Below are positions 39,445-52,299 of a DNA stretch of 64,000 nt, piece after piece. The DNA is from Sclerurus mexicanus. Its lineage: Eukaryota > Chordata > Aves > Passeriformes > Furnariidae. The stretch spans positions 127,617-191,616 of the forward strand of contig VWZF01003331.1 in assembly GCA_013396755.1 (NCBI GenBank), in the 5' to 3' direction. The position numbers were made by a program, and so were the translations under genes. Within the stretch, counting starts at the first letter, position 1, and each line of letters opens with the position of its first letter. The notes beneath the pieces were generated by a model. That model was given only the letters and a program-made list of their open reading frames with translations. It had not been told where the DNA came from and did no database searches.

Positions 39445-42400
39445 AGTGGAACAAAGTCACCATTCAGGCACAATATTATTTAGTTTGAATATAAAAGTTC
39501 CAATCGCTCTGCTGAACAACTTAAAAACACGGAAAAGGGTTGCTCACCAGCAGGAAAAAATAGGTGCATTGGGTAATTGGCACGGGGTGACTGTGGCTGC
39601 AGCTTTAGCAGAAAACTGCCCCAGGCTAATTGCTGTGCCCTGTGCATCTCGGGTAGGTTTTTTTTTTCCTGACTTTGAGCTGCCAGGTGCCATTCTTTGA
39701 CAACACTTTCATTTGTTTGCGTTTTCAGAAGAGGAAGAGTCTTAACAGGATTACTGTCTCATAAACTTGGACTAGGATTGAATTGGGGGTTGGGGTTTGA
39801 AGGCAGTGCAGCCCTCAGATATCAGTATAATTAACATGGATATTGTAAAGTCAATACACGTTGCTAGTACTGCTTCACTTGTTTGCTGTATGGCTTTAAT
39901 ATTAAAGCAGAGATTGTATCTAATGAGCTAGGTCATGCTTATTGGAAGATGGGGAATAACTCTTTTCCCTTCTAGTGCTGTTTGCTAGCTATTTATTCTC
40001 ATTATGGTTTTTATTAGTTTCTTCTATCTTTTATTCTTCCACTCAAGCTGGGGTCTGCTTTGAGAACAGTTACTAATCATCAGCCTGATGCTGTAATTCC
40101 TGTGAAGAATACTGGAGTGGGAACTAAGAACTAATGTTTAATTAATGTTATGATGTGGTTTTAAACAATGGGTGTAACCACTGTCTAGTTTCCCTCTCCT
40201 GGGGCCTATGTTGATCCAGTCCTGATTGCTCAGAAATCCTGTTCACAGCCCTGGCTTTTGAATAAGGCAGGGGCATTTGGCTATCATGGGACTCTTCCTA
40301 GCTAGCTTAGGTGCCTGGGTGCCATGGACCGTGGAGAACAGACTTTGGAAATCTTGTGACATTTTAAAATTAACCTTTCCTGAAATCCAGGGTGATGATG
40401 TACTGTTGTTCAGAGTTATTGATCAGTATGTGTTATGTGTTGCCTTGCAAGGTCGAGTCTGACTGATCAGGAAAGGACTGCCTGAATTTAGTGTCATGTG
40501 AAAGCTTCACCATAGCTGTTAGAATTTTTTCCATACCCTCCCTTTCCATACTGCAGAGGGATTTACTGAGGCATTTCTGTGCTGCTAGGAAGCAGCAAAA
40601 TTTTGAGCCTTCTGAAATGAGGAGGAGAAGCAGCCAGTACCTGGTGGCCTTTAATCGAGCGCGAATACAGGCAGACAGTTTTTCACTTGTAGTTAGTTTA
40701 AACTACCCAGTAGAAATTAACCACTGATTCAATGATCGGTGTAAATATGTCCATTCTGGTGTAGGGAGTTGTTAGGTGCATCCCAGCCATTATGGGACAC
40801 CAGAGTCCAGCAAAGGAACAGGGGTATCATTCATCTAAGGGTGTTCTTTTGACTTTTGTTTTTGGTTGAGAAAATTGCATGGGCAGTTGCAAACAAACTA
40901 AGAAATTCTGGTATATCAAAGGTGACTTTTAAAGAGATTAGTTGGTAAGATGGTTATTTTACAATGTTGTTTGCTTCTGGGAAATACTCAGGGTTTTTGT
41001 AAAATTTTGGACAGTCAGTTAATGGGCTCTAAATCTCTAGGATTTTAATGAGATAATTTAGATCTCTGAGAGCATTAATTGCAAAATACGTATTTCCATT
41101 AACTTCAAACTGGAACTAGTGCTAATTACTTGTGACTTATATAAAGACAACCCTAGTAAAAAGGCTAAGTTGTTGCTACAATTCCAGTTTGCTTGTGGTT
41201 TGGGTTTTTTAATAGAGCCCATTCAGACAGAAGGAATAAACATTGTGAAATCTGATGTAGGTATAAAGCCTGACATCTTATGCTTTTGTAAAAATGTGTC
41301 AGGCTTCTCCAGAGAATGTTAGTTCAATCAATAAATCAGAACTAGAGAAGGCCTAAGGATAAGGCTGTCTTCTTCAGTCTAAAAATTACTCTCAGGCACA
41401 CTCCACTTAAAAAAGCTAAAATAAAAATTTGCACAGTTGGATGTCCAGTCTTGCCCAGTTCCCAAGTGGATTGTGATTTAAAACTGAAAGCAGGGCACCA
41501 CCTGCACTATTTGACTGGTTTAATGAAGTCCTGGGAGAATTATTTTCTAGGGAGTTATATGACTTGAATAACAGGCCTGGCTGGCTCTTTTACCCACTTC
41601 ATATTTTTTATAATTTTGGCTATTTTTCCTGTTTACAGCTTTCCTGAGCTGTTTTCATCCTGTGAAGCTGGTGATCTGCTGTGTTTAGAGATACAGCAAA
41701 TAATGTAAGGGATGCAGAAAGAGGGTTGAAGTAGGGTATAATAAATGGGAATACTCCATTATTGTGGATTTCAGAGGTATAGTGCTTTACATCAGTGAAA
41801 TTTAGACCTTGCTTGCCATCCCAGCTGTTGCTCAGACTACAAATACTGTGTTTGGGGACTTTGTAAATAAGTTGATATTTTGCACCGGGAACAGAGGATA
41901 AGAAGTCTTTAAACTGATAGGTTGCCACAGTGTCTGATCAATACAAATCCTGGTGAGTGATTCCTAGGGCATGGAATGGGTTTGCCCCAAGTACAGCACA
42001 GCAGTGAAGAAAGGAGACCACAGTGTGAAAGTACAGAAATCTTGGGGTTTTTTTTAATTATTATTTGGGGGAGGGGGGGCACACACATGGGGGGATATGT
42101 TTATTTATTTATTAGGGGTTTTTGGTGGCAGTGGGTTTTTTTTTTCTTTTGAATCTTCATGTTGTAATCCACTATCTATTTCTTCCACAGCTCTGCTGGC
42201 AGAGTGGTTGTGGAAAGGTGATAACATCAGCTGCAGAAAAGGCGGTGGGGTTAGTTTATGTGGTGTTTATCAGTGGTTTAAGCTAACAGGGCACTGGCAG
42301 CACTGAGGACCGACTAGAGGCAATGTCAGCTGCCAGCAGGAACAGCCTGCCTCTGGCCTGGAGTGGCACCTCTGCAGCAAAGCACAGCTGAGGGCACTTG

Positions 42401-42920
42401 TCCCTGCACCGGCAACAGTTCAGACTCTGGGAATGGTTAGTTGTAGGAACAGGTGTGTCTGCTCACCTGCTGTGGTGAAGGGCCGTGGAGAAACTGCCTG
42501 TCTTTTACTGAGGACAAACTCTTGTGGTTTCAGTAAATAGAGCCTGTCTCTGGATATACATTTCCTAAGAGAGAAGGCTTGTCATGAGAGTTTTTAACAT
42601 GGCAGTGATTGCCCACTTGCTCAATAATTCTTCTGATTTTACTTTTTGTTTGAAATTTATAGTAAGATATGTAAGTTTTTAACCTGCAAAAGGATTTAAT
42701 TACAACCTTCCAAAAGAGGGGTCGCAGGTATCTTTGACCTTAGCAAGTCATATGGGTCAAAGTATCTCATGGGTATATTTACTGTATGATGTTGCCTGGG
42801 GCTCTGTCACATGCTGCCATGTGAGTTATGTGGACTTCAAAGGATAGAAATGCCAGAAGCCTTCCAGAAGGTGAATTCAGGATGTTCATTGTCGCGGATC
42901 CGTAACTGGAGCTCCATAGT

Positions 42921-42947
42921 AGCGGTACACAGGTACAGCGGTACACA
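42921..42947. repeat. Short direct duplication, 16-bp period
   Basis: AGCGGTACACA occurs at 42921-42931 and again at 42937-42947, separated by GGTAC. It is a small tandem duplication with no wider array. Confidence 0.8.
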
Positions 42948-44992
42948 TGGTCCCTGGGGTTTTCTGTAGCCTTGCTGATTGTGGGACTTAGTGCTTTCTT
43001 GGGACCTGGGTTATGTGGAGAAGGAGTAAGAGTCCTGGTCATAGTCAATGGTAGGAGTGGATCTACTGTTTGGACAACACTCTTGTAAAATGTCTTTTGC
43101 TGCCTCCTCTGCATGTCCCTTTCCTCTGCCCTGACGGCTGGTGTTGCAGGTAATCCCAAGTACAATACAGCACACGCCACATGTTCCTTTCCTGGTGCCC
43201 CGAACAGCAAAATAAATTGGTGGAGTTGCAAATCAATGCAGCGTTTTTCTAGAGCATTTATCTGGTTTATTTTGCATTACATAAAGAACAGCCATTAGAT
43301 GGGTCTCATCCCTTTTGCATTAATCCAGCGGCACAAACGCAGAGCGAGAGAGCTGCGGTTTGAGCACGAGGGCCTCGTGCACTGCTCTCCTTATCTGCTC
43401 TCCAATCTTCGAGCTCTTACATAATACGTTTAAGACTGTTTTTTGACTAATCTCTTTTGGGGTCTCATTTTGCATTCTTAGTCTCCAGCAACAAAGAACT
43501 ACTGTGCTCTTCCCTCGTGAAATCCTTTCCAGAAGGTGCATATTATCTACTACGAGACAGGGCAACGATGAGCATCAATTTCCATGGCAGAATAGAAGCC
43601 TGGATTACAAATTACTATTTAATCCTTTTTGCGTCAAAGGATATAATAATCCTTGTAAAATGTGCTCTAAGTCTTGTGCTTGGCTGTGTGAGGTTAAGGG
43701 GCAAAAACCAAAACAGGGAATCTCTTAAACAGTAAGACATGGTGAAACGCGTGTATTCCACATGAATTTCAGAATATATATTTAGTACTACGTTTCAGCA
43801 GCTAAAATTAAATGTGATGGGCTGGTACCTAGACTACTAGTTTTCCTTTCTCTGTATGTTTGCTACTACTCTGCTAGAATAGAGTGTCTGTCATGAGTGT
43901 TGCATGATGAATTGCAATTAAGAATTTAGGCACAAAGTAAGCATTGCTCAAATGTGATTTCCCCCCACCACCTGCCAATGAGAACGTTTACCAAAACTAA
44001 CAAATATGAATATTCTCTAAGAATGTGAGAAAATTTGTTTTATGTTCTAAATCATCCTGTTGTGATTGTCAAGCAATGTGATTCTGTAAGGGAGATAAGG
44101 ATAAATAAGGTTGGGAGGGATAAGGATTTTGTGTTGGAAATTGCAGACTGATGGCTGCACAATTTCCTGACCAGGCAGCTATTTTAAGAGGGGCAAAGTT
44201 TAATAACATAAAAAGTTTAGAAAATAAATCCCACAGTGACAGACCTACAGTCCTTTCATTGTCAGATTGAGTCTGCTGTTACTTTGTTAGATAAAAAGCA
44301 AAACAGGATTTTTGAAGTCGTTTGAAACCAATGGCTTCATATGATTATTTTGTTCCATGTATTTATTGATGGCCTCTTTACTAAATCAGCTGGGGCATAT
44401 TGGATAGAATCTGTCCTTATTGTGTAGCAACCGACAAAGAGAACCTGAAAGTAAGTGGTGGCATATATGCAATATTACTAATGGAAGGAACAGGGTAAGC
44501 CATTTGCTGTTATTTTTAATGCAATATTACTTAGAACTTTACTAATAATGTAATATTCTATATAGTCAAAATCCTAAAAAGACAGTAGAACCGGATTAAA
44601 ATAATAATCTCATATTAAAGAATACATTTAATTACTTGGTCATATAACCATTATTCCACAATAGGATATTTTTGTGCCAGATGCTAATTGCACGCTTCTG
44701 GTGTGACATTGCATAATGCGGTGTCCTTGCTGTCACAAAATGGTCATCTTGCAGGTGAAAACTGTGCAGTGCAGCAGCTGTTACAGCGCCATGAAATGTT
44801 TGTGTTGTAAAAGGAATCGTACTTGTAGATTTTTTGGTTGATCTCCTCTATGATAAACTTAGAGAAAACAGGAATATTCCCCTAATCTGTCTTGCTGTTG
44901 TGTTTTAATAAACCCTGAGTCAAATGTTTTGAAAAGAATTTTCATATTTCATGCAAAATGAATCATTTGTATTTCTTTATTTGTTGCAGAAA

Positions 44993-45007
44993 ATGACACT
45001 TGACTGA
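44993..45007 (+). promoter_or_regulatory. uORF1 in LNX2 leader (MTLD)
   Basis: ATG ACA CTT GAC TGA begins three bases after the splice acceptor, with A at -3. It would be the first AUG met by a scanning ribosome, because the visible part of exon 1 has none. Translation is not shown; the frame is a direct reading. Confidence 0.6.
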
Positions 45008-45054
45008 AGAGCATAAGTCACCCTGGAAGAAGTCGCTTTCTCTCAGAGCTTTAC

Positions 45055-45075
45055 ATGAGCAACCCCATCCTATGA
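45055..45075 (+). promoter_or_regulatory. uORF2 in LNX2 leader
   Basis: This is a seven-codon frame including the stop (MSNPIL then TGA) with a weak context (T at -3). Its TGA overlaps the ATG of the next uORF as ATGA, a layout that could permit termination-reinitiation. It is in the same frame as the main start but is closed 42 nt before it. Confidence 0.5.
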
Positions 45076-45110
45076 GGAGGAAGAAGAAGAGGATCTGTCA
45101 GCCTTCTTAG
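45072..45110 (+). promoter_or_regulatory. uORF3 in LNX2 leader, basic peptide
   Basis: This 13-codon frame (12 residues plus TAG) starts within the stop of uORF2 and ends 7 nt before the LNX2 ATG. The predicted peptide, [12 protein letters not shown], is strongly basic. The context is weak (C at -3). Such spacing usually lowers initiation at the main start, but this is inference. Confidence 0.5.
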
Positions 45111-45117
45111 CTGTAAA

Positions 45118-45518
45118 ATGGGGACTACAGGTGAAGACATGGCAGCAGTGGAACAGAATGCCTCCTTGAACCCTCTGTGCTTTGAGTGTGGCCAGCAACA
45201 CTGGACAAGGGAGAACCATCTCTACAACTACCAGAACGAAGTGGATGATGATTTGGTCTGTCACATTTGCCTTCAGCCCTTGTTGCAGCCGTTGGACACT
45301 CCTTGTGGACACACTTTCTGCTACAAGTGCCTAAGGAACTTTCTGCAGGAGAAGGATTTCTGCCCACTGGATCGAAAAAGACTCCATTTTAAACTTTGCA
45401 AAAAATCCAGCATCCTTGTTCATAAACTGTTAGACAAGCTCTTTGTTTTGTGCCCCTTTTCCTCCGTGTGTCAGGAAGTCATGCAGCGATGTGACCTGGC
45501 AGCACATCTTAAAAACAG
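45118..45518 (+). CDS. LNX2: LNX2 coding exon (RING domain)
   Basis: This exon encodes residues 1-133 and two bases of R134. An N-terminal zinc finger starts at C21/C24. The RING has ligands C48, C51, C63, H65, C68, C71, C82 and D85; the final cysteine is Asp in CPLD, the C3HC3D form characteristic of LNX proteins. This domain recruits the E2 and ubiquitinates Numb in the family. A TRAF-like zinc finger follows (C112, C118, H130) and finishes with C135 in the next exon. The start gives the LNX2-type N-terminus MGTT. The exon ends at AG|GTGAGC. If intron 2 were retained, TGA would follow R134 at once and give a RING-only protein of 134 residues. Confidence 0.97.
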
Positions 45519-46592
45519 GTGAGCGGTGCAGGTGCTTGCATTGCATGTTCCTTACACGCTTACTGGGCCAGTTTGTGCAGCAGTAGAAATTGGGGACAGA
45601 ATCGGGGAGAGAGTTGGTGGTGGCTTTTAAATTCACAGTAGAATTGTGAGGAATCGCCCTAGGAAGTGGTCAGTCTGTGACTATGTGTATCTGGAGCACT
45701 GAATTACCCTGTTTCACACCAGAAAATAGTGAAGACTGCTTGGATATAGCCATAGAGAGAATGATGTGATTTATTAGAGGTCTGAAAAAATTATTTGATC
45801 AAAAAAACCCCATTAAATGGGGGTTGATTATGGTGGTGGGAAAAAAGGCTCAGGAGGGAAAAATTAGAGATGTGCAAGGTCTGACTGCAAAGAGGAAAGA
45901 ATTAGTGCAATAGGAAGAGAAGATTTAGTTCAGATTTTAGGAGAAAAAAAGTTTTGTAATGGTCCAGTACTGGCATAGGTTGATTAGGTGATTATTGTGC
46001 ATTCCCCACTTTCAGAAGCATTTATGAACATGTTAAACTAACCTTTATCAGGAATCGTTGTGTCAGAATTGATTCTGCTTTGAGGTAAGCAGATGGACAG
46101 GGTACCTCTTGAGACTGATGGGCCTCCTCTGCCTGCCCTCAGTTTGGTCCAGAAACACTGGTGACCACCCAGGCAGAAAGGTTAATTTGGGAGGTGCCTG
46201 CACCTACCCCACGAACTTCTTTTCAAGTCTTGGTCTTTGTCCATTTGGAGACTTTTGGAGACCATCTTAGGGTGAAGAGTGATGTTGCAGAGGAGATGGA
46301 GGGTCAGACATGGTGTGGGTATGCTTGCAGGCAAGTGCTTTGCAGAGAAGGCAAGAGGACAGCCACCACCAGTCTTGGAAACAGTTTGTTCACATACGTC
46401 TTTCCAGCATGCCCTCTTCCTACTTCCCCACATCCTAAGGGCTTCTGGGGATTCAGAGCCTGAGTATGCAGAACATACAGCAGCCCTGCGGACTGTGATG
46501 AGCCTGGAGCTACCTGAGTTTTGTTGCTTGGAGTAGTGTGGTGTCCACATCAGGGAGGTATGGGGACTAATGAGGAGCGTTTCTCTCTAGGT

Positions 46593-46690
46593 GGGGGTTT
46601 TGGTTTTGTGTTTGTTTTTTGGGTGGGAGGGGGGTGGGGTTTGGTGGTTGGTTTTGGGGGGGTTTTGTTTGTTTGTTTTTTGTTGTTGTT
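46593..46690 (+). repeat. G/T-rich low-complexity tract with G4 motif
   Basis: About 100 bases consist almost only of G and T on the coding strand. It contains GGGTGGGAGGGGGGTGGGG (46621-46639): four G tracts with single-base loops, the strongest class of predicted parallel G-quadruplex. Open frames through it are compositional. Confidence 0.85.
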
Positions 46691-48547
46691 TTGTATGTCT
46701 CCCCGTGGTTTCCATGTTAGCTTAGGCTCTTGCTTGTTTCCTTCTGGCAACTAATTTCTGATCCATATGGTGACTTGAGCATGGAGAGGAAGCCTAATTG
46801 TTTGGTTTGTTTATAATCCTAATATAAAACCAATCTGATTTTAATAAAAGGCAAAATGCTAGCAAGACTACTGCTACATATTTTATTCATCTTCTGGTTT
46901 CCCAGTGTCACATCCCTCACCTCTTCAGTCCTTGGCTGATATCTCTTCGAATGATATTAGGGCTGTTTACAGCAGGGTCACATAATTTATTTGTACGTGG
47001 AGCACTGTGTGTGCCCTCTTTAGGTATACATGAAATATTCATTTACTTAATGCACAAGGTTATTATGAAATCTGAGTGAGCTGAGTCACAAGCTTTTCCT
47101 GTTTGTTGGCTGGAAAAAAGGCTTTCAGTTGCAGAAGGCTGCTCATTTTCAATTCCTTCTGTTGTCTTGGGATGCTGATACGCATTTCAAGTATATGGTG
47201 ATATACAGTTTTCAATTAAGTTTATTTGCAAACATCTGAACACCTGTAAATTATCTTTGCTGACATAAATGATGTCAGCAACTGTGTAGTTTGAGTTTGA
47301 TTCTATATGGATTACTGTATACAGTAAAATTCAACTACTGATCATTACATTTAGGAAAGAAATATAAAATTCAGTATTATTGTAATTGTCAGCATAGATT
47401 AATATAAACCAGTCTCAATAAGTCTTTACATGAGCTGGCTTGTATTTCTGAGAAATGCAGTACAGTTGATTAATTTTCACTATCTAAAAACCTTCACACT
47501 TGTGTTTTCCACTGTTGTTCTAATCGGTCCATTTGAGCATAAAAAGCTGGAAGAAAATGTCATCATATCCACCAGGTGCCTCAGAGTATAAAGTTACTGC
47601 AAGATGCTCCAACAAGGAGATGAGAGGCATGAGACAGAAACTTGATTACTTCAGGTTCACTAATTGCACTCGCTGCATCAAGAAAATATTCTTGATTTAT
47701 CAAACTCTGAGTTTCATTAGATTCACTTGCAAACTGGTTTTCAAAGTTAAACACAATGCATGTCATCTGATTTTAAAGAAAAAAACCTATGAGTAATATT
47801 GTATGTTTTTTTGCAGTCACTTGGAATAGAAAAGTTGTTAATGTTTAGTAAAGTAGGTGCCAATTTAATTTCTAAATATCAGAGGTAAATTGTGGTTATT
47901 TTCTGCTCTGAAGCCACTTGACTCCTTGTAAGCTTCTCACATCCTTGGGTGGAAGAAAAAATTATGCAACAAAACCACTCTTTTTTTTTTTTATTTTTCC
48001 TGAGTCTCCTCTGATTCCCAAACCTAGATAACTCCTAGTTATTTTCTTCTTTTTCCACCCCCCCCCATTTTTTTTCCTCTAGCAAAAGACAAACCAAGAT
48101 GCAGACACTTAACTTTCCAAAGCAGCACCAGGTTTTACTTTGAATTGCAGCTGTAAATCATGCCCAAATTACTGCTTAAGGTCACTTTGCTGGCAAAGTT
48201 TTATGAGCAATAGCAAAATCATTTGGGTTGCTTCTCTGCAGTCTTTGCTTAAATATAGGTCCTGCTTGGAAAATGATTTAGTGCAACTGGTTTGAGGTTA
48301 TTTAGTATGTTTGCTTTTATCAAACCTCTAGACAGGGCAGAAGCTGATGGTGTAAGTTAAAATGAATTCTTTTTTTCACTAGTCAGCAAGCAAATGTGTT
48401 TTTCAAGCTCCTACTGTTATTTCACAGAAATACCCTGTAAACTACATCTTAATTTTGTATGAAAGCTCTTTTTATCAGCAAAGAGGGATTGCTGCTAGCG
48501 TTCCAAGAAGTCAGCTTTTAAATGAGAAATACAGCAGACTTGGCTGT

Positions 48548-48620
48548 AAAAAAAACCAACCAACCAAACAACAACAAACAAAACCAACCAAACAAAAAAC
48601 CTAAAAAAAACCCCCAAAAA
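48548..48620. repeat. (CCAA)n / A-rich low-complexity tract
   Basis: It consists of A runs mixed with CCAACCAACCAAACAACAAC-type units. It resembles an eroded poly(A)-derived simple repeat. No element body was recognised beside it. Confidence 0.8.
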
Positions 48621-50774
48621 TACTCAATTTTCATCTCTGTCTGATATGAATTAAGAGGAATTTAAGGTTGAAGCTATGCTTTGTGACCATCCAGAACTGA
48701 GCAAAAACTGATGCTGAAGTGGGGAGAGGAATAAGTCGATGAATATAAACAGAAGCTTGTTTTGCATCCCAAAAAGAAATGCCCTTAAAGTTTCCTGTTA
48801 AATCACTCACTTGCTTTAGCTGGCTTGTTTTAGTATCATAGAACAGTTTGAATTGGAATCTTACTCTTGAGCATCTTGATTTATGAAAGAAATTAAATAT
48901 TTTCTGGAAGTTCTAGAAAACGTTCCTGTGTTTCTTCTTGCTCCTCGCTAAGATATTCTGGCTTTGTAGGTAGATATGAAATCCAGTTCCTGTAAGACAC
49001 ATTTCCATCTCAATTCAGCCCTTACTTATGCAATTTGTTTTACGAGAGTGGATTCCTGTACCTGTAAATACAACCTTCAAAGCTTGTTTTGATCAGAAGA
49101 TGTCCATCTGTGTACATAACTTGTTATAGGATTTAGTCCAAAATGCTCTTTATCCCAGATATTCGACAATAGCAGTATTAGTGAAGGTGTACCTCTTTAG
49201 AGATTTACTGGCTCTTTTTAACTGTTACAACTGCTGTATGGTTTTGCTGTTTGTGAATAATGCATTCTTACCCACAATAAAAATCTTTTTATGTTGCATG
49301 TGGAAATGAAAAATCTCCTTATAGATGTGCTTGAATGCCAATACTAGGCTTTGCTGCTTGGTAGGAGGCATAAAGTGTTTAAAGACCTAAGAAATGGCAT
49401 CCCATGAATTAATGTCTCCACTGGAGGACCACTTTCCTGGCAGTGCAGTTGCCCTGTACCAAATTGGAAGTCATAATCTGTCACAATTACTGGTTAATTT
49501 GTGGAAGAATCTAGGGCTTTTTCCCCTTTTGGCTTCATACAGGGCTAGCAAAAGGGATTCTACTGAAGTGAATAGGTGTGCTCAGAAGGCTTTTTACATT
49601 TCTTGATACTAGCCTTTGAAATGATAATTAAACATCATTGGCAAAAATAAATCTTAAATCTATTTATATTTCGTGTGACGACTTTTATCATCTGCCAGGT
49701 AACGATGGGAGAATGTTCTGTGAAGGAGGGAGGGGGACCTGGCTGTGGTTTAGAAGGCTTTGACAGAAATAGGACACTTCGAGGGCTGAGTTTTGTGCTT
49801 CTCCTGGTTTGATATATTTAAAAAAAAAAAAAATAAAATCGTCAGGTGTATTTCATCACCACCACCAGGTCCTATGGGCTCCTCAAGCCACGTGAGCTGG
49901 CTGAATCAGAGTCAACAGCACAGTGGTTTGGTAGAAGGTAACTAAGGGAGTATCTGGTTCACTGAAGTAGTCTGTAAGGCTGCGGACTCTGCTGTCCAGG
50001 CTCAGTGACATTGAAGCACTTCCCTGACAGTGTCAGTTTTGAGCTGTGCATTCACTTCTTCGCTGAAACATCGCCACTCATGTAGCAGAGTAGTTCAGGG
50101 ACAGCAAGAATGTGCAGCTTGGGATGGCTGTGTCCTAAATTCTTGTGGATCAGTGTGGGAGAGTGCATCTCTCAGAGCTCCCAGCAGACAAGAGGTTTCC
50201 TCTGCAAGAGCATTTACCCCTTGCTGTGTTGCTGCAGAAGTGAGTGATGTTGGAGAGTGTTCCTTTTTTCTTTTCCCCCCTATTCCCAGAGTTAAGATTT
50301 GGGGGATCATGAGGACAAGCCATCAAATTGAAGAATTTTAGAAATTTTGAGGGAAGCGATTGCATCCCTCCTTTTTTTGTCTTTTGGGATTCTTGTTTAG
50401 AGGTTTGCACTGTGAAATGGTCAATGAAAGAAATTTCCTGCTGAGTTTTAGCTGTAATTGTGTGGCTCTGGCCATGGGACAGATTTCTTAAATGTCCAGT
50501 CCCCCTGTATCAATGGTTTTATGTAGTAAATATTTCTTCAGCAAAATCAGGAGGTAGGATTGTGTTCAGTCATTAAAATCAGAGGAAGTTTTGCACAACA
50601 GATAACCTTTCATCTTTTTTTCTTGTATTTTTCTTAACTTTGAAGGTCAAGATGACCAGCAGTTGCTTTAGGGAAAGCCCCAAGAAATTTTTTCGGAAGT
50701 GCATCATGTCATAATGTGAACTGTCTCTAATGTATGTTTTTATGCATATTAGAGGATATTTGGGTTATGCTAGT

Positions 50775-51120
50775 CTTCTAAACATGGAGAAGAGAAAGCT
50801 CTGGGGAGACTTTATAGCACCTTCCAGTACCTAAAAGGGTTATGAGAGAGCTGGATAGGGTTTTTTTTGCAAGGGCATGTAGCGGTAGGTCAAGGGGGAA
50901 TAGCTTTAAACTGAAAGAGGGTAGATTTAAGTTAGATAATAGGGAAAAAATCTTTACTGTGATGGTGGTAAGGCACTGGAAGAGGTTACCCTGAAAAGCT
51001 GTAGATGTAGATGAAGTGTTCAAGGCCAGGCTGGGTGGGGCTCTGAGAAACGTGGTCTAGTTGAAGTTTTGAACTAATGGTCTTTAAGGTCCCTTCTAGC
51101 CCAAACCATTCTATCATTCA
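50775..51120 (+). mobile_element. CR1 LINE 3' fragment, forward
   Basis: Forward-orientation CR1 tail: AAGGCACTGGAAGAGGTTAC, GTGTTCAAGGCCAGGCTGGG, TGGTCTTTAAGGTCCCTTCT and CCCAAACCATTCTATCATTC. About 25 bases of the usual region before the last block are missing. It is 5' truncated and non-coding. Confidence 0.92.
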
Positions 51121-51138
51121 GTGCATATCAAGACTTTA

Positions 51139-51169
51139 TGTGTGTGTGTGTGTATGTGTATATATATAA
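51139..51169. repeat. Microsatellite (TG)n(TA)n
   Basis: A TG run with one TATG interruption passes into a TA run directly after the CR1 3' end. CR1 tails often lie next to simple repeats. Confidence 0.88.
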
Positions 51170-52299
51170 TGATTTTTATATATCTATATCACTTTATGTA
51201 TGTATAACATGGGTGGGGGTCACAACAGCCCAGCAGATGTCTATTAATGTTCTTTGGACCTGAAAACTTTGTTATCAGGTTATCTTCAAAATCCCTTAAT
51301 GCTGAAACAGTCTAACCACATAATTATCAAATCCCCTTCACAGAATGTCAGAACAGAATTGTAATTTTCAAAATGTTCTGGTCTAACATGTTAGGATATC
51401 ATTAGACTTTTGCTGTCTTTTACTCTGTTAACACATTTCTTCTCTCATTGCAAAAACAAATAATTTCTTTTGTTATAACAATCTGTCAAGTTCCCAAACA
51501 ATGTGTCCTTTCAAGAATGTGATTCCTTCTTTTGTGACACTCTAACAGTATGAGGGTTTTTTGGTGTTCAGCAGCTCGAGAAGCTGGGGCTTTAAGGCCA
51601 TCAAATACTGTAAGAAGTGATATATCAGACACTGGCAAAACTGTCACAGAGGCAGATGTAAGATTGATGTCCACATCTAATTACCAACATGTAAATGCAA
51701 GACTATTAGGTAAATGAAGGCCTTCCATGAATTTGCAACATTGTAGCCCTTCTTTGCAATAAACTATGGGAGGCTTTTAAACATAAGCAAAAAGGAAAGT
51801 ATTGCATTAAGAATAACAGAAACTCATAAAAATGAGTTTACAGTGAAAAGCATCAAATGCTGAGCGAGCATTGCTACATAAGGAAAAGCAGAAAATTTTA
51901 CCTCCTGTGTGAAGTCAGAAAAAACAGGAGACAGGATGGGGATGAAACACCTTCTACTGGTCCAAGAGGAGAAGATAAGCAGAGCTATTAAGTTTTGCTA
52001 AACTTCTCATACAAGCTCCTAGACAAGCATAGTTTTCTTTCAGTATGTTCACAATTACTGCAACACGGGTAAAATTTTCATCTTTCCTTCTCAAATGTCC
52101 CCAGGAAAATGTTATGCTTACTTTTCTTGGCTTACTAAGGTGAAAGGGAATTGCTTCAGTGGGTCTCCAAATGTGTCTTTGAACAGGGCTTCTCTTTTAT
52201 GTTTTGGGGTTTTTTGCCAGTTCTGTTTAATCTTTTAAGCAAATTTATATTCCAGAAACTGAAATGTACAAAATACACCTTCTAGTGCAAAGTGACCTT

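Larger units (their letters stand above)
27901..44989 (+). other. LNX2 intron 1, distal part
   Basis: No exon or RNA gene was recognised. It holds an A run near 34253-34268, a microsatellite at 35691-35718, a paired X-box-like motif at 39023-39070, a RUNX-type site at 39437-39444, a G-rich patch near 42066-42095 and a small duplication at 42921-42947. Less AT-rich patches at about 38930-39660 and 43260-43730 could be conserved non-coding elements, but conservation cannot be judged here. Confidence 0.5.
44990..45117 (+). other. LNX2: LNX2 exon 2, 5' UTR part
   Basis: The acceptor TTTATTTGTTGCAG|AAAATG ends at 44989 after a good pyrimidine tract. The 128 nt to the start codon are untranslated and carry three short upstream open reading frames, listed separately. 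The start codon at 45118 has A at -3 and G at +4, a strong context. Confidence 0.85.

Noticed and set aside
46521..46754. Glycine/valine/phenylalanine-rich frame and its antisense lysine/proline frame
   Set aside because: Both are artefacts of the G/T-rich low-complexity tract.
48834..48870. Possible inverted CR1 end (ATCATAGAACAGTTTGAATTGG)
   Set aside because: Only about 20 bases resemble the CR1 terminus and similarity then stops. It is not enough to annotate.
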